In this document: positions 23,829 to 31,980 of the stretch, piece after piece
Layout of the letters: every line of letters starts with the position of its first letter
Position numbering within the stretch: the stretch's first letter is position 1
Assembly (NCBI RefSeq): GCF_026341035.1
Contig: NZ_JAPEOQ010000002.1
Location: 1,674,001 to 1,738,000, forward strand
Source of the DNA: Streptomyces sp. NBC_01016
GTDB taxonomy: Bacteria; Actinomycetota; Actinomycetes; Streptomycetales; Streptomycetaceae
Reading direction: 5' to 3'
DNA length: 64,000 nt
Made by a program: the position numbers and the translations under genes
The notes under the pieces: model-generated
Database searches by the model: none
The model's input: the letters and a program-made list of their open reading frames with translations, nothing else
Told to the model about the DNA's origin: nothing

Positions 23829-25043
23829 CTACGAGGCGTGATCCGCCGCCCGTGCGGTGTCGGGTTCCGTCGTCCCCGTCCGCGTACGGTCGCCGCCGCG
23901 CAGCACCTTCGCGAACACCACGAGCCCGAACGCCAGCACCGTCACCAGGCCGAACGAGACCACCAGGCTGGTCGCGTCGGCGATCGTGCCGATCGCCGAG
24001 GGCGCGATCAGGCCCGAGGTGTACGTGATGGTGGCGACGCCGGCGATGGCCAGGCTCGGATTCGGGCCGCTGCGCCCGGCCGCGGCGAAGCAGAGCGGCA
24101 CCACGACCGCGATCCCGAGGCCCACGAGACCGAATCCGGCCATCGCGACGCCCGGGTTCGGCGCGACCACCACGAGCAGCGCGCCGAGCGTCGCCACGAC
24201 GCCGCCGATCCGCACGGTGCGCACCGCGCCGAACCGGTCCACCACCGCGTCGCCCGCGATCCGCGCCACCGCCATCGTGAGCGTGAACGCCGTGGTGCAG
24301 GCGGCCGCGAGCCCGGCCGACGTGCCGAGCACATCCCGTAGATACACCGCCGACCAGTCCAGGCTCGCGCCCTCCGCGAACACCGCGCAGAATCCGACCG
24401 CCCCGATGAGGAGCGCCGACTTGGGCGGCAGCGCGAAGCGCGGCGGCGCCTCCTCTTCCTCCGTCGGGCGCAGATCGAGCACCCAGCGGCAGACGACCAG
24501 GCCCGCCACGGTCAGCACGACCGCCGCGAGCGCGTGGTGCAGCCGCGCGTCCGAGCCGAGATGGGCGGCGATCGTGCCGCCGAGCGAGCCGAGCAGGGCG
24601 CCCACGCTCCACAGCCCGTGCAGCCCCGACATGATCGATTTGTCGAGCCGGGTCTCGATCTCGACGCCCAGCGCGTTCATGGCCACGTCCGACATGCCCG
24701 CGGTCGCCCCGTAGACGAGCAGCGCGGCGCACAGGGTGAACACATTGGGCGCCAGCGAGGGCAGGATCAGGGCCAGCGTCCACAGCGCGAGCAGTCCGCG
24801 CAGCCCGGCGCGGGCGCCGAAGCGGTGGGTGACGCTGCCCGCCAGCGGCATCGAGAGCGAGGCGCCGATCGCGGGGAAGGCGAGAGCGATGCCCAACTGC
24901 CCCGCGCTCACGCCCGCGTGCTCCTGGATCCAGGGCACCCGCGTCGCGAACGACCCCGTCACGGAGCCATGGATGCAGAAGACGGTGGCGACGGCGTACC
25001 GCGCCCGCTTCAACTCCCTTGGTGCGTACGTCACTTCCTGCAT
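23829..25043 (-). CDS. MFS transporter, divergent from a ROK regulator
   Basis: 404 residues, 12 predicted membrane segments, sugar/drug efflux-like MFS. GSVTGSFATRVPWIQEHAGVS and GSVTHRFGARAGLRGL contain the loop 2-3 region; VDRFGAVRTVRIGG is its second-half copy. ATG 25043 is preceded by GGGGAGGG on the minus strand; an in-frame start at 25061 is less likely. It resembles the inner-membrane YbjJ-like group. The divergent ROK gene at 25138 and the palindrome between them indicate that its expression follows the presence of a sugar or sugar-like ligand. The substrate is not deducible. Confidence 0.82.
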   Translation of the reverse strand: MQEVTYAPRELKRARYAVATVFCIHGSVTGSFATRVPWIQEHAGVSAGQLGIALAFPAIGASLSMPLAGSVTHRFGARAGLRGLLALWTLALILPSLAPNVFTLCAALLVYGATAGMSDVAMNALGVEIETRLDKSIMSGLHGLWSVGALLGSLGGTIAAHLGSDARLHHALAAVVLTVAGLVVCRWVLDLRPTEEEEAPPRFALPPKSALLIGAVGFCAVFAEGASLDWSAVYLRDVLGTSAGLAAACTTAFTLTMAVARIAGDAVVDRFGAVRTVRIGGVVATLGALLVVVAPNPGVAMAGFGLVGLGIAVVVPLCFAAAGRSGPNPSLAIAGVATITYTSGLIAPSAIGTIADATSLVVSFGLVTVLAFGLVVFAKVLRGGDRTRTGTTEPDTARAADHAS

Positions 25044-25086
25044 CCCGCGAGCCCTCCCCAAGTCTCCCTTGTGTGCCGCCGTAAAC

Positions 25087-25107
25087 TATCAGGAACCCTG
25101 CCTGATA
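25087..25107. promoter_or_regulatory. Probable ROK operator
   Basis: TATCAGG-aaccctg-CCTGATA, perfect 7-base arms around a 7-base centre, in the 94-base divergent gap between the MFS and ROK genes. A GATAAT directly overlapping the right arm (25104-25109) could be the -10 of the ROK gene. Local AT content is clearly higher than in the surroundings. Confidence 0.65.
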
Positions 25108-25137
25108 ATGCCAGTGATATCCGCGTAGGATCCCGCC

Positions 25138-26304
25138 ATGCCCGCATCGCCCAGAACCGCCCGAGCCATCAACGACCGGCTCGCGCTGCGCCTCCTCCAG
25201 GAGGAAGGGCCGCTCACCGCAGGGCAGTTGAAGGAGCGCACGGGCCTGTCCCGGCCCACCGTCGCCGACCTCGTCGAGCGGCTCACCGCGGCGGGCCTCA
25301 TCGAGGTCGTCGGCGAGGCGGGCGCCCAGCGGCGTGGCCCCAACGCCCGGCTCTACGGGATCGTCGCCGGCCGCGCCCACCTCGCCGCGCTCGACGTGCG
25401 CACCGGGGGCGTACGGCTCGTCGTCGCCGACCTGTTGGGCACGGTGCTCGCGGAGGCATCGGTGCCGGTCGGCGCGGGGGAGGAGGCGGGCGCCGCCGTC
25501 GAGCGCACCGTCACGACGCTGGAACGCACGGCGAAGGAGGCGGGTGTCGAGCGGCTGCACACCGTCGGTGTCGGCGCCCCCGGCCTCATCGACCCCGCGA
25601 CCGGCGAACTGCGCGACTCCTCCGGACTGCCGCAATGGCACCGCCGCCTGGTCTCCGCGCTGCGGGAACGGCTGCCCGCGCGGGTGCTGGTGGAGAACGA
25701 GACGAACCTGGCCGCCCTCGCCGAGCGGAGGGACGGCGCCGCCCGCGACCGGGACACCTTCGCGCTGCTGTGGCTGGGCCTCGGCATCGGCGCCGCCGTC
25801 GTCCTGGACGGAAAGCTGCGGCGCGGCGCGTCCGGCGGCACCGGAGAGGTCGGGTTCCTGCCGGTGCCGGGGACGGCCGGGCTGCCGTCCGCGTCCGGCT
25901 GCGACGGAGGTTTCCACTCGCTGGCCGGCTCGGCGGCGATCCTCGAACTGGCCGCAGCGCACGGGCTCGTGGCCCCGGGGGAGCCCCTGGAGAAGGCGGC
26001 CGACGTGGTGCGCGACGCGGACGACGCCTTCCTGGACGCGCTGGCCGACCGGGTGGTGCTGGGCGCCGCCGCGGTGGTGGCCGTCCTCGACCCCGGCTGC
26101 GTGGTGCTCGCGGGCGAGATCGGCCGCGCGGGCGGCGCGGGGCTCGCCGAGCGGGTCGCGGTGCGGCTGGCCGGGATGTCACCGCTGCCGACCGAGGTCC
26201 GGGCGGGCGAACTGGGCGGCGCGGCGGTGCTGCGGGGCGCGCTGCTGATGGCCCGGGAGGTGGCCCAGGAGGCCGTCTACCCGCGCGACGCCACTCGGGG
26301 CTGA
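25138..26304 (+). CDS. ROK-family transcriptional regulator (NagC/XylR type)
   Basis: 388 residues. The N-terminal winged helix reads LALRLLQEEGPLTAGQLKER with GLSRPTVADLVERLTAAGLI as recognition helix. The ROK domain follows with VGVGAPGLIDPATGEL, VENETNLAALAERR and LGLGIGAAVVLDGKLRRGASGGTGEVGFLP. The usual CxCGxxGC zinc cluster is missing: only one Cys (ASGCDGG) remains in the corresponding loop, which is seen in some regulatory ROK proteins and implies loss of the structural zinc. ATG 25138 follows TAGGATC. It probably represses the divergent MFS gene through the palindrome at 25087. Confidence 0.87.
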   Translation: MPASPRTARAINDRLALRLLQEEGPLTAGQLKERTGLSRPTVADLVERLTAAGLIEVVGEAGAQRRGPNARLYGIVAGRAHLAALDVRTGGVRLVVADLLGTVLAEASVPVGAGEEAGAAVERTVTTLERTAKEAGVERLHTVGVGAPGLIDPATGELRDSSGLPQWHRRLVSALRERLPARVLVENETNLAALAERRDGAARDRDTFALLWLGLGIGAAVVLDGKLRRGASGGTGEVGFLPVPGTAGLPSASGCDGGFHSLAGSAAILELAAAHGLVAPGEPLEKAADVVRDADDAFLDALADRVVLGAAAVVAVLDPGCVVLAGEIGRAGGAGLAERVAVRLAGMSPLPTEVRAGELGGAAVLRGALLMAREVAQEAVYPRDATRG

Positions 26305-26324
26305 GCCCCGAGACGTAGGACCGC

Positions 26325-27059
26325 TCAACGCCGCGCCACATACTCCGCGAACGTCACCTTCCCGACCGCCCGCTCCGGCGCCAGATGCCCACCCGCCCGA
26401 AACGCCCCGTACGCCTTCCCGGCCAGCCGCACCGACACCACCGCCCGCCGCTTCCCCGTCGCCTTGAGATACGTACGCGCAAGATCCGCAAACGCGAGAA
26501 CCTCGGGCCCGCCCATGTCCGCCACCCGCCCCGCCGGAGGCGACTGCGCCAACTCGGCCAGCCGGTCCGCGACTTCGGCCACCTCGATCGGCTGGTCGCT
26601 GACACCGGAGGGCAACAGCACCACCGGCAGCTTCGCCGCGACCCGCACGATCGTCGCCACCAGGTCGTGGAACTGCGTCGCCCGCAGCACCGTCCACCCG
26701 AGCCCCGACTCCTCGACGAGGCGCTCCACCGCGAGCTTCGCCTTGTAATAGGGGAACGGGACCTCGTCCACGCCGACGATCGAGATGTAGAGAAGGTGCG
26801 GGACCTCCGCCCGCCGCGCCGCCTCGATCAACTTGGCGGCAGCCTTCTCGTCACCGCCGGTCTGCGTCGTCGCGCAGTGCACGATCGTGTCCACGCCGGT
26901 CACGGCCCGGTCGAGCGCGGGCCCGCCCTCGCGCAGATCCACGGCGTACGGCTCGCTGTGCCTGCTCAGCACCCGCACCTCGTGCCCCGCCGCGCGCAGC
27001 CGCTCGGTGACGAGCCGGCCGAGCGTTCCGGTTCCGCCGGTCACCAGGATCGTGGTCAT
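26325..27059 (-). CDS. NmrA-like NAD(P)-binding oxidoreductase (atypical SDR)
   Basis: 244 residues. MTTILVTGGTGTLGRLVTERL is the Rossmann GxxGxxG start; VDTIVHCATT, LLYISIVGVDEVPFPYYKAK and the WTVLRATQFHDLV stretch are typical of atypical SDR/NmrA proteins. It likely uses NAD(P)H, but the active-site Tyr-Lys pair (YYKAK) is offset as in NmrA sensors, so it may be an enzyme or a redox sensor. ATG 27059 has AAGGAG 12 bases ahead. Just upstream is a 37-codon stub that looks like the N-terminus of an ECF41 sigma factor, a family normally found next to this kind of oxidoreductase. Confidence 0.82.
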   Translation of the reverse strand: MTTILVTGGTGTLGRLVTERLRAAGHEVRVLSRHSEPYAVDLREGGPALDRAVTGVDTIVHCATTQTGGDEKAAAKLIEAARRAEVPHLLYISIVGVDEVPFPYYKAKLAVERLVEESGLGWTVLRATQFHDLVATIVRVAAKLPVVLLPSGVSDQPIEVAEVADRLAELAQSPPAGRVADMGGPEVLAFADLARTYLKATGKRRAVVSVRLAGKAYGAFRAGGHLAPERAVGKVTFAEYVARR

Positions 27060-27066
27060 CGCCGTC

Positions 27067-27180
27067 TCAGCTCCTTCGTAACCGGGCGTCCCCCTGCGGA
27101 ACGCCCGCGAACATCCGGGCCCTGTGGTGCTCGAACTCGGCGGCGCGGGCCGTGTGTTCGGTGGGGCGCGTGCTGGTCAC
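27067..27180 (-). pseudogene. Remnant of an ECF41/SigJ-type sigma factor gene
   Basis: A short frame starts at GTG 27180 behind GAGGGC and reads 37 codons. Residues 12-22 (RAAEFEHHRARMF) match the conserved ECF41 start (FExHRPRLFGIAYRMLG), then the sequence departs at once (AGVPQGDARLRRS) and stops 7 bases before the oxidoreductase start. The rest of sigma regions 2 and 4 is missing. The simplest reading is a deletion that joined the first ~22 codons to the leader of the oxidoreductase gene, which the sigma factor would have controlled. The stub is short, so the match is suggestive only. Confidence 0.4.
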
Positions 27181-27315
27181 GCCCTCAGACTGCCAGAACG
27201 GCGGCGTATTCCCGCCGGTGGGCGAAAACCAGCGCCGCGGCCTGTGAGTCAGCCCACAGCGTTCGCATGCGTGCAGGTCGGGGAGACGTGGCAGACTGGC
27301 CCTGTACCAGAAGCA

Positions 27316-27443
27316 GCGCACTCCGGGGTCGGTGAAAGTCCGAACCGGCGGTTACAGTCCGCGACCCGGTCACGATCCTGTGGCCGGTTGACCAGGTGAA
27401 ATTCCTGGACCGACGGTTAAAGTCCGGATGGGAGGCAGTGCGC
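27316..27443 (+). promoter_or_regulatory. FMN riboswitch (RFN element)
   Basis: The P1 stem is GCGCACT (27316-27322) with AGTGCGC (27437-27443). Between them are the conserved RFN blocks: GGGTCGGTGAAAGTCC, CCGGCGGTTACAGTCCGCGACCC, TGGCCGGTTGACCAGGTG and GACGGTTAAAGTCCGGATGG. It lies 160 bases upstream of ribE and controls the ribE-ribM-ribBA-ribH operon in response to FMN. The expression platform between 27444 and 27603 contains a CTGTCG/CGACAG hairpin near 27550 but no clear U-tract, which suggests control of translation or Rho-dependent termination. Confidence 0.95.
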
Positions 27444-27603
27444 GGCGGGCGGGCACGTGAGTGCGCGTCGCGGGCTGTTTCAGCGGTTCCCCAGGGGACC
27501 GGTGTCGAACGCGGCGTCGCCACAGGTGTCGCAGTCCGTACGCTCTGTCGTCGTCGTACGACAGTGCCCCGGAGTCCAGGCCCGTAAAGGGAGGACCCGG
27601 GAA

Positions 27604-28206
27604 GTGTTCACCGGAATCGTCGAAGAGCTGGGCGAGATCACCGCCGTCGAGATGCTCGACGACGCCTGTCGCTTCCGCGTGCGGGGCCCCGTCGTCACCG
27701 AAGGCGCCAAACACGGGGACTCCATCGCCGTCAACGGCGTCTGCCTCACCGTCGTCGAGCACGGGAACGACGAGTTCACCGCCGACGTCATGGCCGAGAC
27801 CCTCAAGCGCTCCAGCCTCGGCGCACTCGCCACGGGCTCCCGCGTCAACCTCGAACGGCCGATGGTCGCCGACGGCCGCTTCGGCGGGCACGTCGTGCAG
27901 GGCCACGTCGACGGCACGGGCACGATCGTCGAGCGGACCCCCTCCGAGCACTGGGAGATCGTCAAGATCTCGCTCCCGGCCGAGCTGTCCCGCTACGTCG
28001 TCGAGAAGGGCTCGATCACCGTCGACGGCGTGAGCCTGACGGTCGTCGAGGCCGCCGACGACTACTTCACCATCAGCCTCATCCCCACCACCCTCGCCCT
28101 GACCACGCTCGGCGTGAAGCAGGCCGGCGACCCGGTCAACCTCGAGGTCGACATCATCGCGAAGTACGTGGAGCGGATGCTCGGAACCCAGGGCGGTGCG
28201 CGGTGA
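27604..28206 (+). CDS. ribE: Riboflavin synthase alpha chain
   Basis: 200 residues made of two lumazine-binding repeats: FTGIVEELGEITAVE with GDSIAVNGVCLTVVEH in the first, VQGHVDGTGTIVER with GSITVDGVSLTVVEA in the second. It dismutates two 6,7-dimethyl-8-ribityllumazine molecules to riboflavin. GTG 27604 gives the universal FTGIVE start; the frame is open upstream into the riboswitch leader and that part is not translated. It is the first gene behind the FMN riboswitch, and its stop overlaps the next start by four bases. Confidence 0.94.
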   Translation: MFTGIVEELGEITAVEMLDDACRFRVRGPVVTEGAKHGDSIAVNGVCLTVVEHGNDEFTADVMAETLKRSSLGALATGSRVNLERPMVADGRFGGHVVQGHVDGTGTIVERTPSEHWEIVKISLPAELSRYVVEKGSITVDGVSLTVVEAADDYFTISLIPTTLALTTLGVKQAGDPVNLEVDIIAKYVERMLGTQGGAR

Positions 28207-28853
28207 ACTGGCTCAACACCGAGGCGTTCACGATCTTCGGCCAGCACATCCTCTGGTCCGACATGATCGGCAACACGATCGGCCTCATCGCCCTCGCGCT
28301 CGGCTGGCGCCGCTCCATATGGACCTGGCCCGCCCAGCTGATATCCGGCGCGATCCTGCTCACCGCCTTCGCCACCGCCCACCTCTCGGGCAGCGCGGGC
28401 AAGCAGCTCGTCGTCATCGTCGTCGCCCTCTACGGCTGGTGGCAGTGGAACCGCGGCAAGGGCCAGGCGCAGGACGGCTCCATCGCCGTCCGCTTCGCCA
28501 CCTGGCGCGAGCGCGGCTACCTGCTGGGCGCCGCCGCCGTCGGCACGCTCGCCGTGGGCGGCCTGTTCACCGCGTTCCCGACGCTTTCCTGGGACCCGTG
28601 GCCGGACGCGTACATCTTCGTCGGCACCGTCGTCGCGATGTACGCCCAGGCCCGCGGCATGGTCGAGTTCTGGTTCGCCTGGCTGCTCGTCGACCTCGTC
28701 GGCGTCCCCCTGAACTTCGCCAACGGCTTCGCTTTCTCCGGCTTCGTCTACGTCATCTACGGCGCGCTCGTCCTGTGGGGCATGCGCGACTGGTGGCTGC
28801 GCTCCCGCGCGGCCGCTTCCACCGCCCCGGCCCTGGAAGGAGCCCGCGCATGA
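28203..28853 (+). CDS. ribM: PnuC-family transporter, probable riboflavin transporter RibM
   Basis: 216 residues with six to seven hydrophobic helices and the PnuC motifs LYGWWQWNRGKG and WLLVDLVGVPLNFANGF. PnuC proteins carry nicotinamide riboside, but members encoded in FMN-riboswitch operons of actinobacteria have been shown to transport riboflavin (RibM). The GTG at 28203 forms a GTGA overlap with ribE, so the gene is translationally coupled and under the same riboswitch. It lets the cell take up the vitamin when available. Confidence 0.85.
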   Translation: MNWLNTEAFTIFGQHILWSDMIGNTIGLIALALGWRRSIWTWPAQLISGAILLTAFATAHLSGSAGKQLVVIVVALYGWWQWNRGKGQAQDGSIAVRFATWRERGYLLGAAAVGTLAVGGLFTAFPTLSWDPWPDAYIFVGTVVAMYAQARGMVEFWFAWLLVDLVGVPLNFANGFAFSGFVYVIYGALVLWGMRDWWLRSRAAASTAPALEGARA

Positions 28854-30184
28854 GCGCCCGCCCGTCTCCCACCACCGCCCCTTCAAGGAAGGCGCTTCGC
28901 GCCGCCCCTTCTGATTCCAACCTCTACGAGGTCGAGGACCTGTCCCTCGACCCGGTCGAGATGGCCGTTCGCGACATCGCCGCAGGACGCCCCGTCGTGG
29001 TCGTCGACGACGAGGACCGCGAGAACGAGGGCGACCTCGTCGTCGCCGCCGAGAAGATCACGCCCGAGATCGTCGCCTTCATGATGAGCGAGTGCCGCGG
29101 CCTGATCTGCGCCCCCATGGAGGGCGACGAGCTCGACCGGCTCGAGCTGCCGCAGATGGTCGGCCAGAACACCGAGTCGATGCAGACCGCGTTCACCGTC
29201 TCCGTCGACGCCTCCGGCGCGCACGGCGTGACGACCGGCATCTCGGCGGCCGACCGCGCGGCCACGCTCCGGCTCCTCGCCTCGGGAGGCAGCCAGCCCG
29301 GCGACTTCGTCCGCCCCGGCCACATCTTCCCGCTCCGCGCCAAGGAGGGCGGCGTCCTGGCCCGCGACGGCCACACCGAGGCCGCCGTCGACCTCGCGCG
29401 GCTCGCGGGCCTGCGCCCGGCCGGCGCCATCGTGGAGATCGCGGGCGAGGACGGCGTGATGCTGCGCCTGCCCGAGCTCGTCCCGTTCGCCCGCAGGCAC
29501 GGCCTGACGATCATCTCCATCAAGGACCTGATCGACTACCGCCGCACCTCCGAGCCCACGGTCAAGCGCGAGGCGACCGTCCAACTCCCCACCGCCTTCG
29601 GCGACTTCATGGCCTACGGCTACCGCTCCACGGTCGACGGCGTCGAGCACGTCGCCCTCGTGCACGGCGAGCTGGGCGACGGCGAGGAGGTCCTCGCCCG
29701 GATCCACTCCGAGTGCCTGACCGGCGACGTGTTCCACTCGCTGCGCTGCGACTGCGGCCCCCAGCTGGAGGAATCCATGCGCCGCATCGTCGAGGAGGGC
29801 CGCGGCGTCGTCGTCTACCTGCGCGGACACGAGGGCCGCGGCATCGGCCTCGTCTCCAAGCTGCGCGCGTACGAGCTCCAGGAGCAGGGCCGCGACACCC
29901 TCGACGCCAACCTGGAACTCGGCCTGCCCGCCGACGCCCGCGACTACGCGGCGGGCGCCCAGATCCTCGGCGACCTCGGCGTGCGCAGCCTGCGCCTGAT
30001 GACCAACAACCCCGACAAGACCGACGCCCTCACCCGCCACGGCCTCAAGGTCACCGAGCGGGAGCCGATGCCGGTAACGGCGGGCGAGCACAACCTGCGC
30101 TACCTGCGCACCAAGCGGGACCGCATGGGCCACGACCTGCCCTGGCTGGACGCCCCGCGGACGTCCGCCTGCAACAACCAGTAA
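28850..30184 (+). CDS. ribBA: Bifunctional DHBP synthase / GTP cyclohydrolase II
   Basis: 444 residues. The DHBP synthase part (about 30-230) has the VVVVDDEDRENEGDLV acidic loop at residues 49-64 and HTEAAVDLARLAGL. The GTP cyclohydrolase II part (about 235-430) carries the zinc cysteines Cys289, Cys300 and Cys302 in CLTGDVFHSLRCDC and the VVYLRGHEGRGIGLVSKL motif. It supplies both precursors of riboflavin. ATG 28850 follows GGAAGGAG and sits three bases before the ribM stop. The first ~25 residues are not part of the fold; residues 5-20 derive from an intergenic repeat. The operon lacks ribD, which must lie elsewhere. Confidence 0.94.
   Translation: MSARPSPTTAPSRKALRAAPSDSNLYEVEDLSLDPVEMAVRDIAAGRPVVVVDDEDRENEGDLVVAAEKITPEIVAFMMSECRGLICAPMEGDELDRLELPQMVGQNTESMQTAFTVSVDASGAHGVTTGISAADRAATLRLLASGGSQPGDFVRPGHIFPLRAKEGGVLARDGHTEAAVDLARLAGLRPAGAIVEIAGEDGVMLRLPELVPFARRHGLTIISIKDLIDYRRTSEPTVKREATVQLPTAFGDFMAYGYRSTVDGVEHVALVHGELGDGEEVLARIHSECLTGDVFHSLRCDCGPQLEESMRRIVEEGRGVVVYLRGHEGRGIGLVSKLRAYELQEQGRDTLDANLELGLPADARDYAAGAQILGDLGVRSLRLMTNNPDKTDALTRHGLKVTEREPMPVTAGEHNLRYLRTKRDRMGHDLPWLDAPRTSACNNQ
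28861..28910. repeat. Intergenic repeat family 'CCCGTCTCCC', copy A (inside ribBA start)
   Basis: CCCGTCTCCCACCACCGCCC followed by CTTCAAGGAAGGCGCTTCGC. Copies B (30714-30760) and C (34053-34090) lie in front of hisE and the second CNNM gene. Here the element is within the ribBA reading frame and encodes residues 5-20. Confidence 0.75.
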
Positions 30185-30220
30185 CCCCATTTCGAACGAC
30201 GTACGTACGAGGAGAAGCGC

Positions 30221-30706
30221 GTGAGCGGCAAGGGTGCACCCGAACTGAGCGTGAAGAACTGCGGCGACCTGCGCGTCGCCGTCATCGCGGCCCAGTGGCA
30301 CGAGCAGGTCATGGACGGACTCGTGGACGGCGCCCTGCGCGCCCTGAACGAGCTGGGCATCAGCGAGCCCACCCTCCTGCGCGTCCCCGGCAGCTTCGAG
30401 CTCCCGGTCGTCGCGAAGGTCCTCGCGGGCCGCGGCTACGACGCGATCGTCGCGCTCGGTGTCGTCATCCGGGGCGGCACCCCGCACTTCGAGTACGTCT
30501 GCCAGGGCGTGACGAACGGCCTCACCCAGGTCACCGTCGACACCGGCGTCCCCATCGGCTTCGGCGTCCTGACCTGCGACACCGAGGAGCAGGCGCTCGA
30601 CAGGGCCGGCATCGAGGGCTCCAACGAGGACAAGGGGCACGAGGCGGTCACCGCGGCCGTCGCCACCGCCACCACGCTGCGCACCATCGCCGAGCCCTGG
30701 CGCTGA
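30221..30706 (+). CDS. ribH: 6,7-dimethyl-8-ribityllumazine synthase
   Basis: 161 residues with the lumazine synthase sequence: RVAVIAAQWHEQVMDGLVDGAL, the phosphate-binding VPGSFELPVVAK, ALGVVIRGGTPHFEYVCQ with the catalytic His, and FGVLTCDTEEQALDRAG. It joins 5-amino-6-ribitylaminouracil and DHBP; 60-subunit capsids are common in the family. GTG 30221 has an AGGAGAAG site. It is the last rib gene of the riboswitch operon, 36 bases after ribBA. Confidence 0.94.
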   Translation: MSGKGAPELSVKNCGDLRVAVIAAQWHEQVMDGLVDGALRALNELGISEPTLLRVPGSFELPVVAKVLAGRGYDAIVALGVVIRGGTPHFEYVCQGVTNGLTQVTVDTGVPIGFGVLTCDTEEQALDRAGIEGSNEDKGHEAVTAAVATATTLRTIAEPWR

Positions 30707-30713
30707 CGTCCCG

Positions 30714-30760
30714 CCCGTCTCCCGCCACCGCCCTTTCAAGGAAGGCGCTGCGCGCCCCTC
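30714..30760. repeat. Intergenic repeat family 'CCCGTCTCCC', copy B
   Basis: CCCGTCTCCCGCCACCGCCC then TTTCAAGGAAGGCGCTGCGC, between ribH and hisE. GGCGCTGCGCGCC can form a short hairpin. See copies at 28861 and 34053. Confidence 0.8.
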
Positions 30761-30789
30761 ATTCCCAGACGCGTAAAGTAGACGCCACC

Positions 30790-31062
30790 ATGTCCAATAA
30801 GACGTTCGAGGAGCTCTTCACCGAGCTCCAGCACAAGGCAGCCAACGGCGACCCCGCCACTTCCCGCACCGCTGAACTGGTCGACAAGGGCGTCCATGCC
30901 ATCGGCAAGAAGGTCGTCGAGGAGGCCGCCGAAGTCTGGATGGCCGCCGAGCACGAGGGCAAGGAGGCAGCCGCCGAGGAGATCTCGCAGCTGCTCTACC
31001 ACGTGCAGGTGATGATGGTCGCCCGCGGCATCTCCCTCGACGACGTGTACGCGCACCTTTAA
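30790..31062 (+). CDS. hisE: Phosphoribosyl-ATP pyrophosphohydrolase
   Basis: 90 residues, all-alpha MazG-like fold: KTFEELFTELQHKAANGD, then KVVEEAAEVWMAAEHEG with the EExxE metal-binding pattern, and EEISQLLYHVQVMMVARG. It performs the second step of histidine synthesis. ATG 30790 lacks a good ribosome site; a TAAAGT at 30774-30779 could be a -10 giving a nearly leaderless mRNA. hisG follows after 58 bases. Confidence 0.93.
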   Translation: MSNKTFEELFTELQHKAANGDPATSRTAELVDKGVHAIGKKVVEEAAEVWMAAEHEGKEAAAEEISQLLYHVQVMMVARGISLDDVYAHL

Positions 31063-31120
31063 GCCCGCGTACCCACCACCCCATCCGCAACTCACCCCTT
31101 ACGCAAAGGAATCCGACCTC

Positions 31121-31969
31121 ATGCTGCGCATCGCCGTCCCCAACAAGGGTTCACTCTCAGGGCCTGCGTCGGACATGCTGCATGAGGCCGGATACCGGCA
31201 GCGCAAGGAGTCCAAGGAACTCGTCACGGTCGACCCGGACAACGAGGTCGAGTTCTTCTACCTGCGCCCCAAGGACATCGCGATCTACGTGTCCTCGGGC
31301 AAGCTCGACATCGGCATCACCGGCGAGGACCTGCTGATCGACTCCGGCGCCGACGCCGAGACGATCCTGCCGCTCGGCTTCGCCCGCTCCACGTTCCGCT
31401 TCGCCTCGCGTCCGGGCGCCGTGAAGGACCTCGCGGACCTCGCGGGCAAGACGATCGCCACCTCCTACGAGGGCATCGTCGGCAAGTACCTCGCCGAGCG
31501 CGGCGTGGAGGCCAACGTCGTGCACCTCGACGGCGCCGTCGAGACCGCCATCGAGCTCGGCGTCGCCGAGGCCATCGCGGACGTCGTCGAGACGGGCACG
31601 TCCCTTCGGAACGCCGGCCTGGAGGTCTTCGGTGAGCCGATCATGCGCTCCGAGGCCTGCGTCATCCGCCGCAAGGGCGAGACGACGGACGACCCCAAGG
31701 TGCAGCAGTTCCTGCGCCGCCTGCAGGGCGTCCTCGTCGCCCGGACGTACGTGATGATGGACTACGACTGCCGCGCCGAGCACCTGGAGAAGGCCGTCGC
31801 CCTGACGCCCGGCCTGGAGTCGCCGACCATTTCCCCGCTGCACAACGAGGGCTGGGTCGCCGTCCGCGCGATGGTCCCGGCCAAGGGCGCGCAGCGCATC
31901 ATGGACGACCTGTACGCCCTCGGCGCGCGGGCCATCCTCACCACGGCCATCCACGCCTGCCGCCTCTGA
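31121..31969 (+). CDS. hisG: ATP phosphoribosyltransferase, long form
   Basis: 282 residues. Catalytic halves: MLRIAVPNKGSLSGPA, DIGITGEDLLID, and the PRPP-type loop ADVVETGTSLRNAGLEV. A C-terminal regulatory ACT-like domain (about 210-282, ending GARAILTTAIHACRL) marks the histidine-sensitive long form, typical of actinobacteria. It commits ATP and PRPP to histidine synthesis. ATG 31121 has AAAGGA upstream. It forms a hisE-hisG pair downstream of the rib operon, and the PH-domain gene follows after 11 bases. Confidence 0.95.
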   Translation: MLRIAVPNKGSLSGPASDMLHEAGYRQRKESKELVTVDPDNEVEFFYLRPKDIAIYVSSGKLDIGITGEDLLIDSGADAETILPLGFARSTFRFASRPGAVKDLADLAGKTIATSYEGIVGKYLAERGVEANVVHLDGAVETAIELGVAEAIADVVETGTSLRNAGLEVFGEPIMRSEACVIRRKGETTDDPKVQQFLRRLQGVLVARTYVMMDYDCRAEHLEKAVALTPGLESPTISPLHNEGWVAVRAMVPAKGAQRIMDDLYALGARAILTTAIHACRL

Positions 31970-31980
31970 GGACGTCCACC

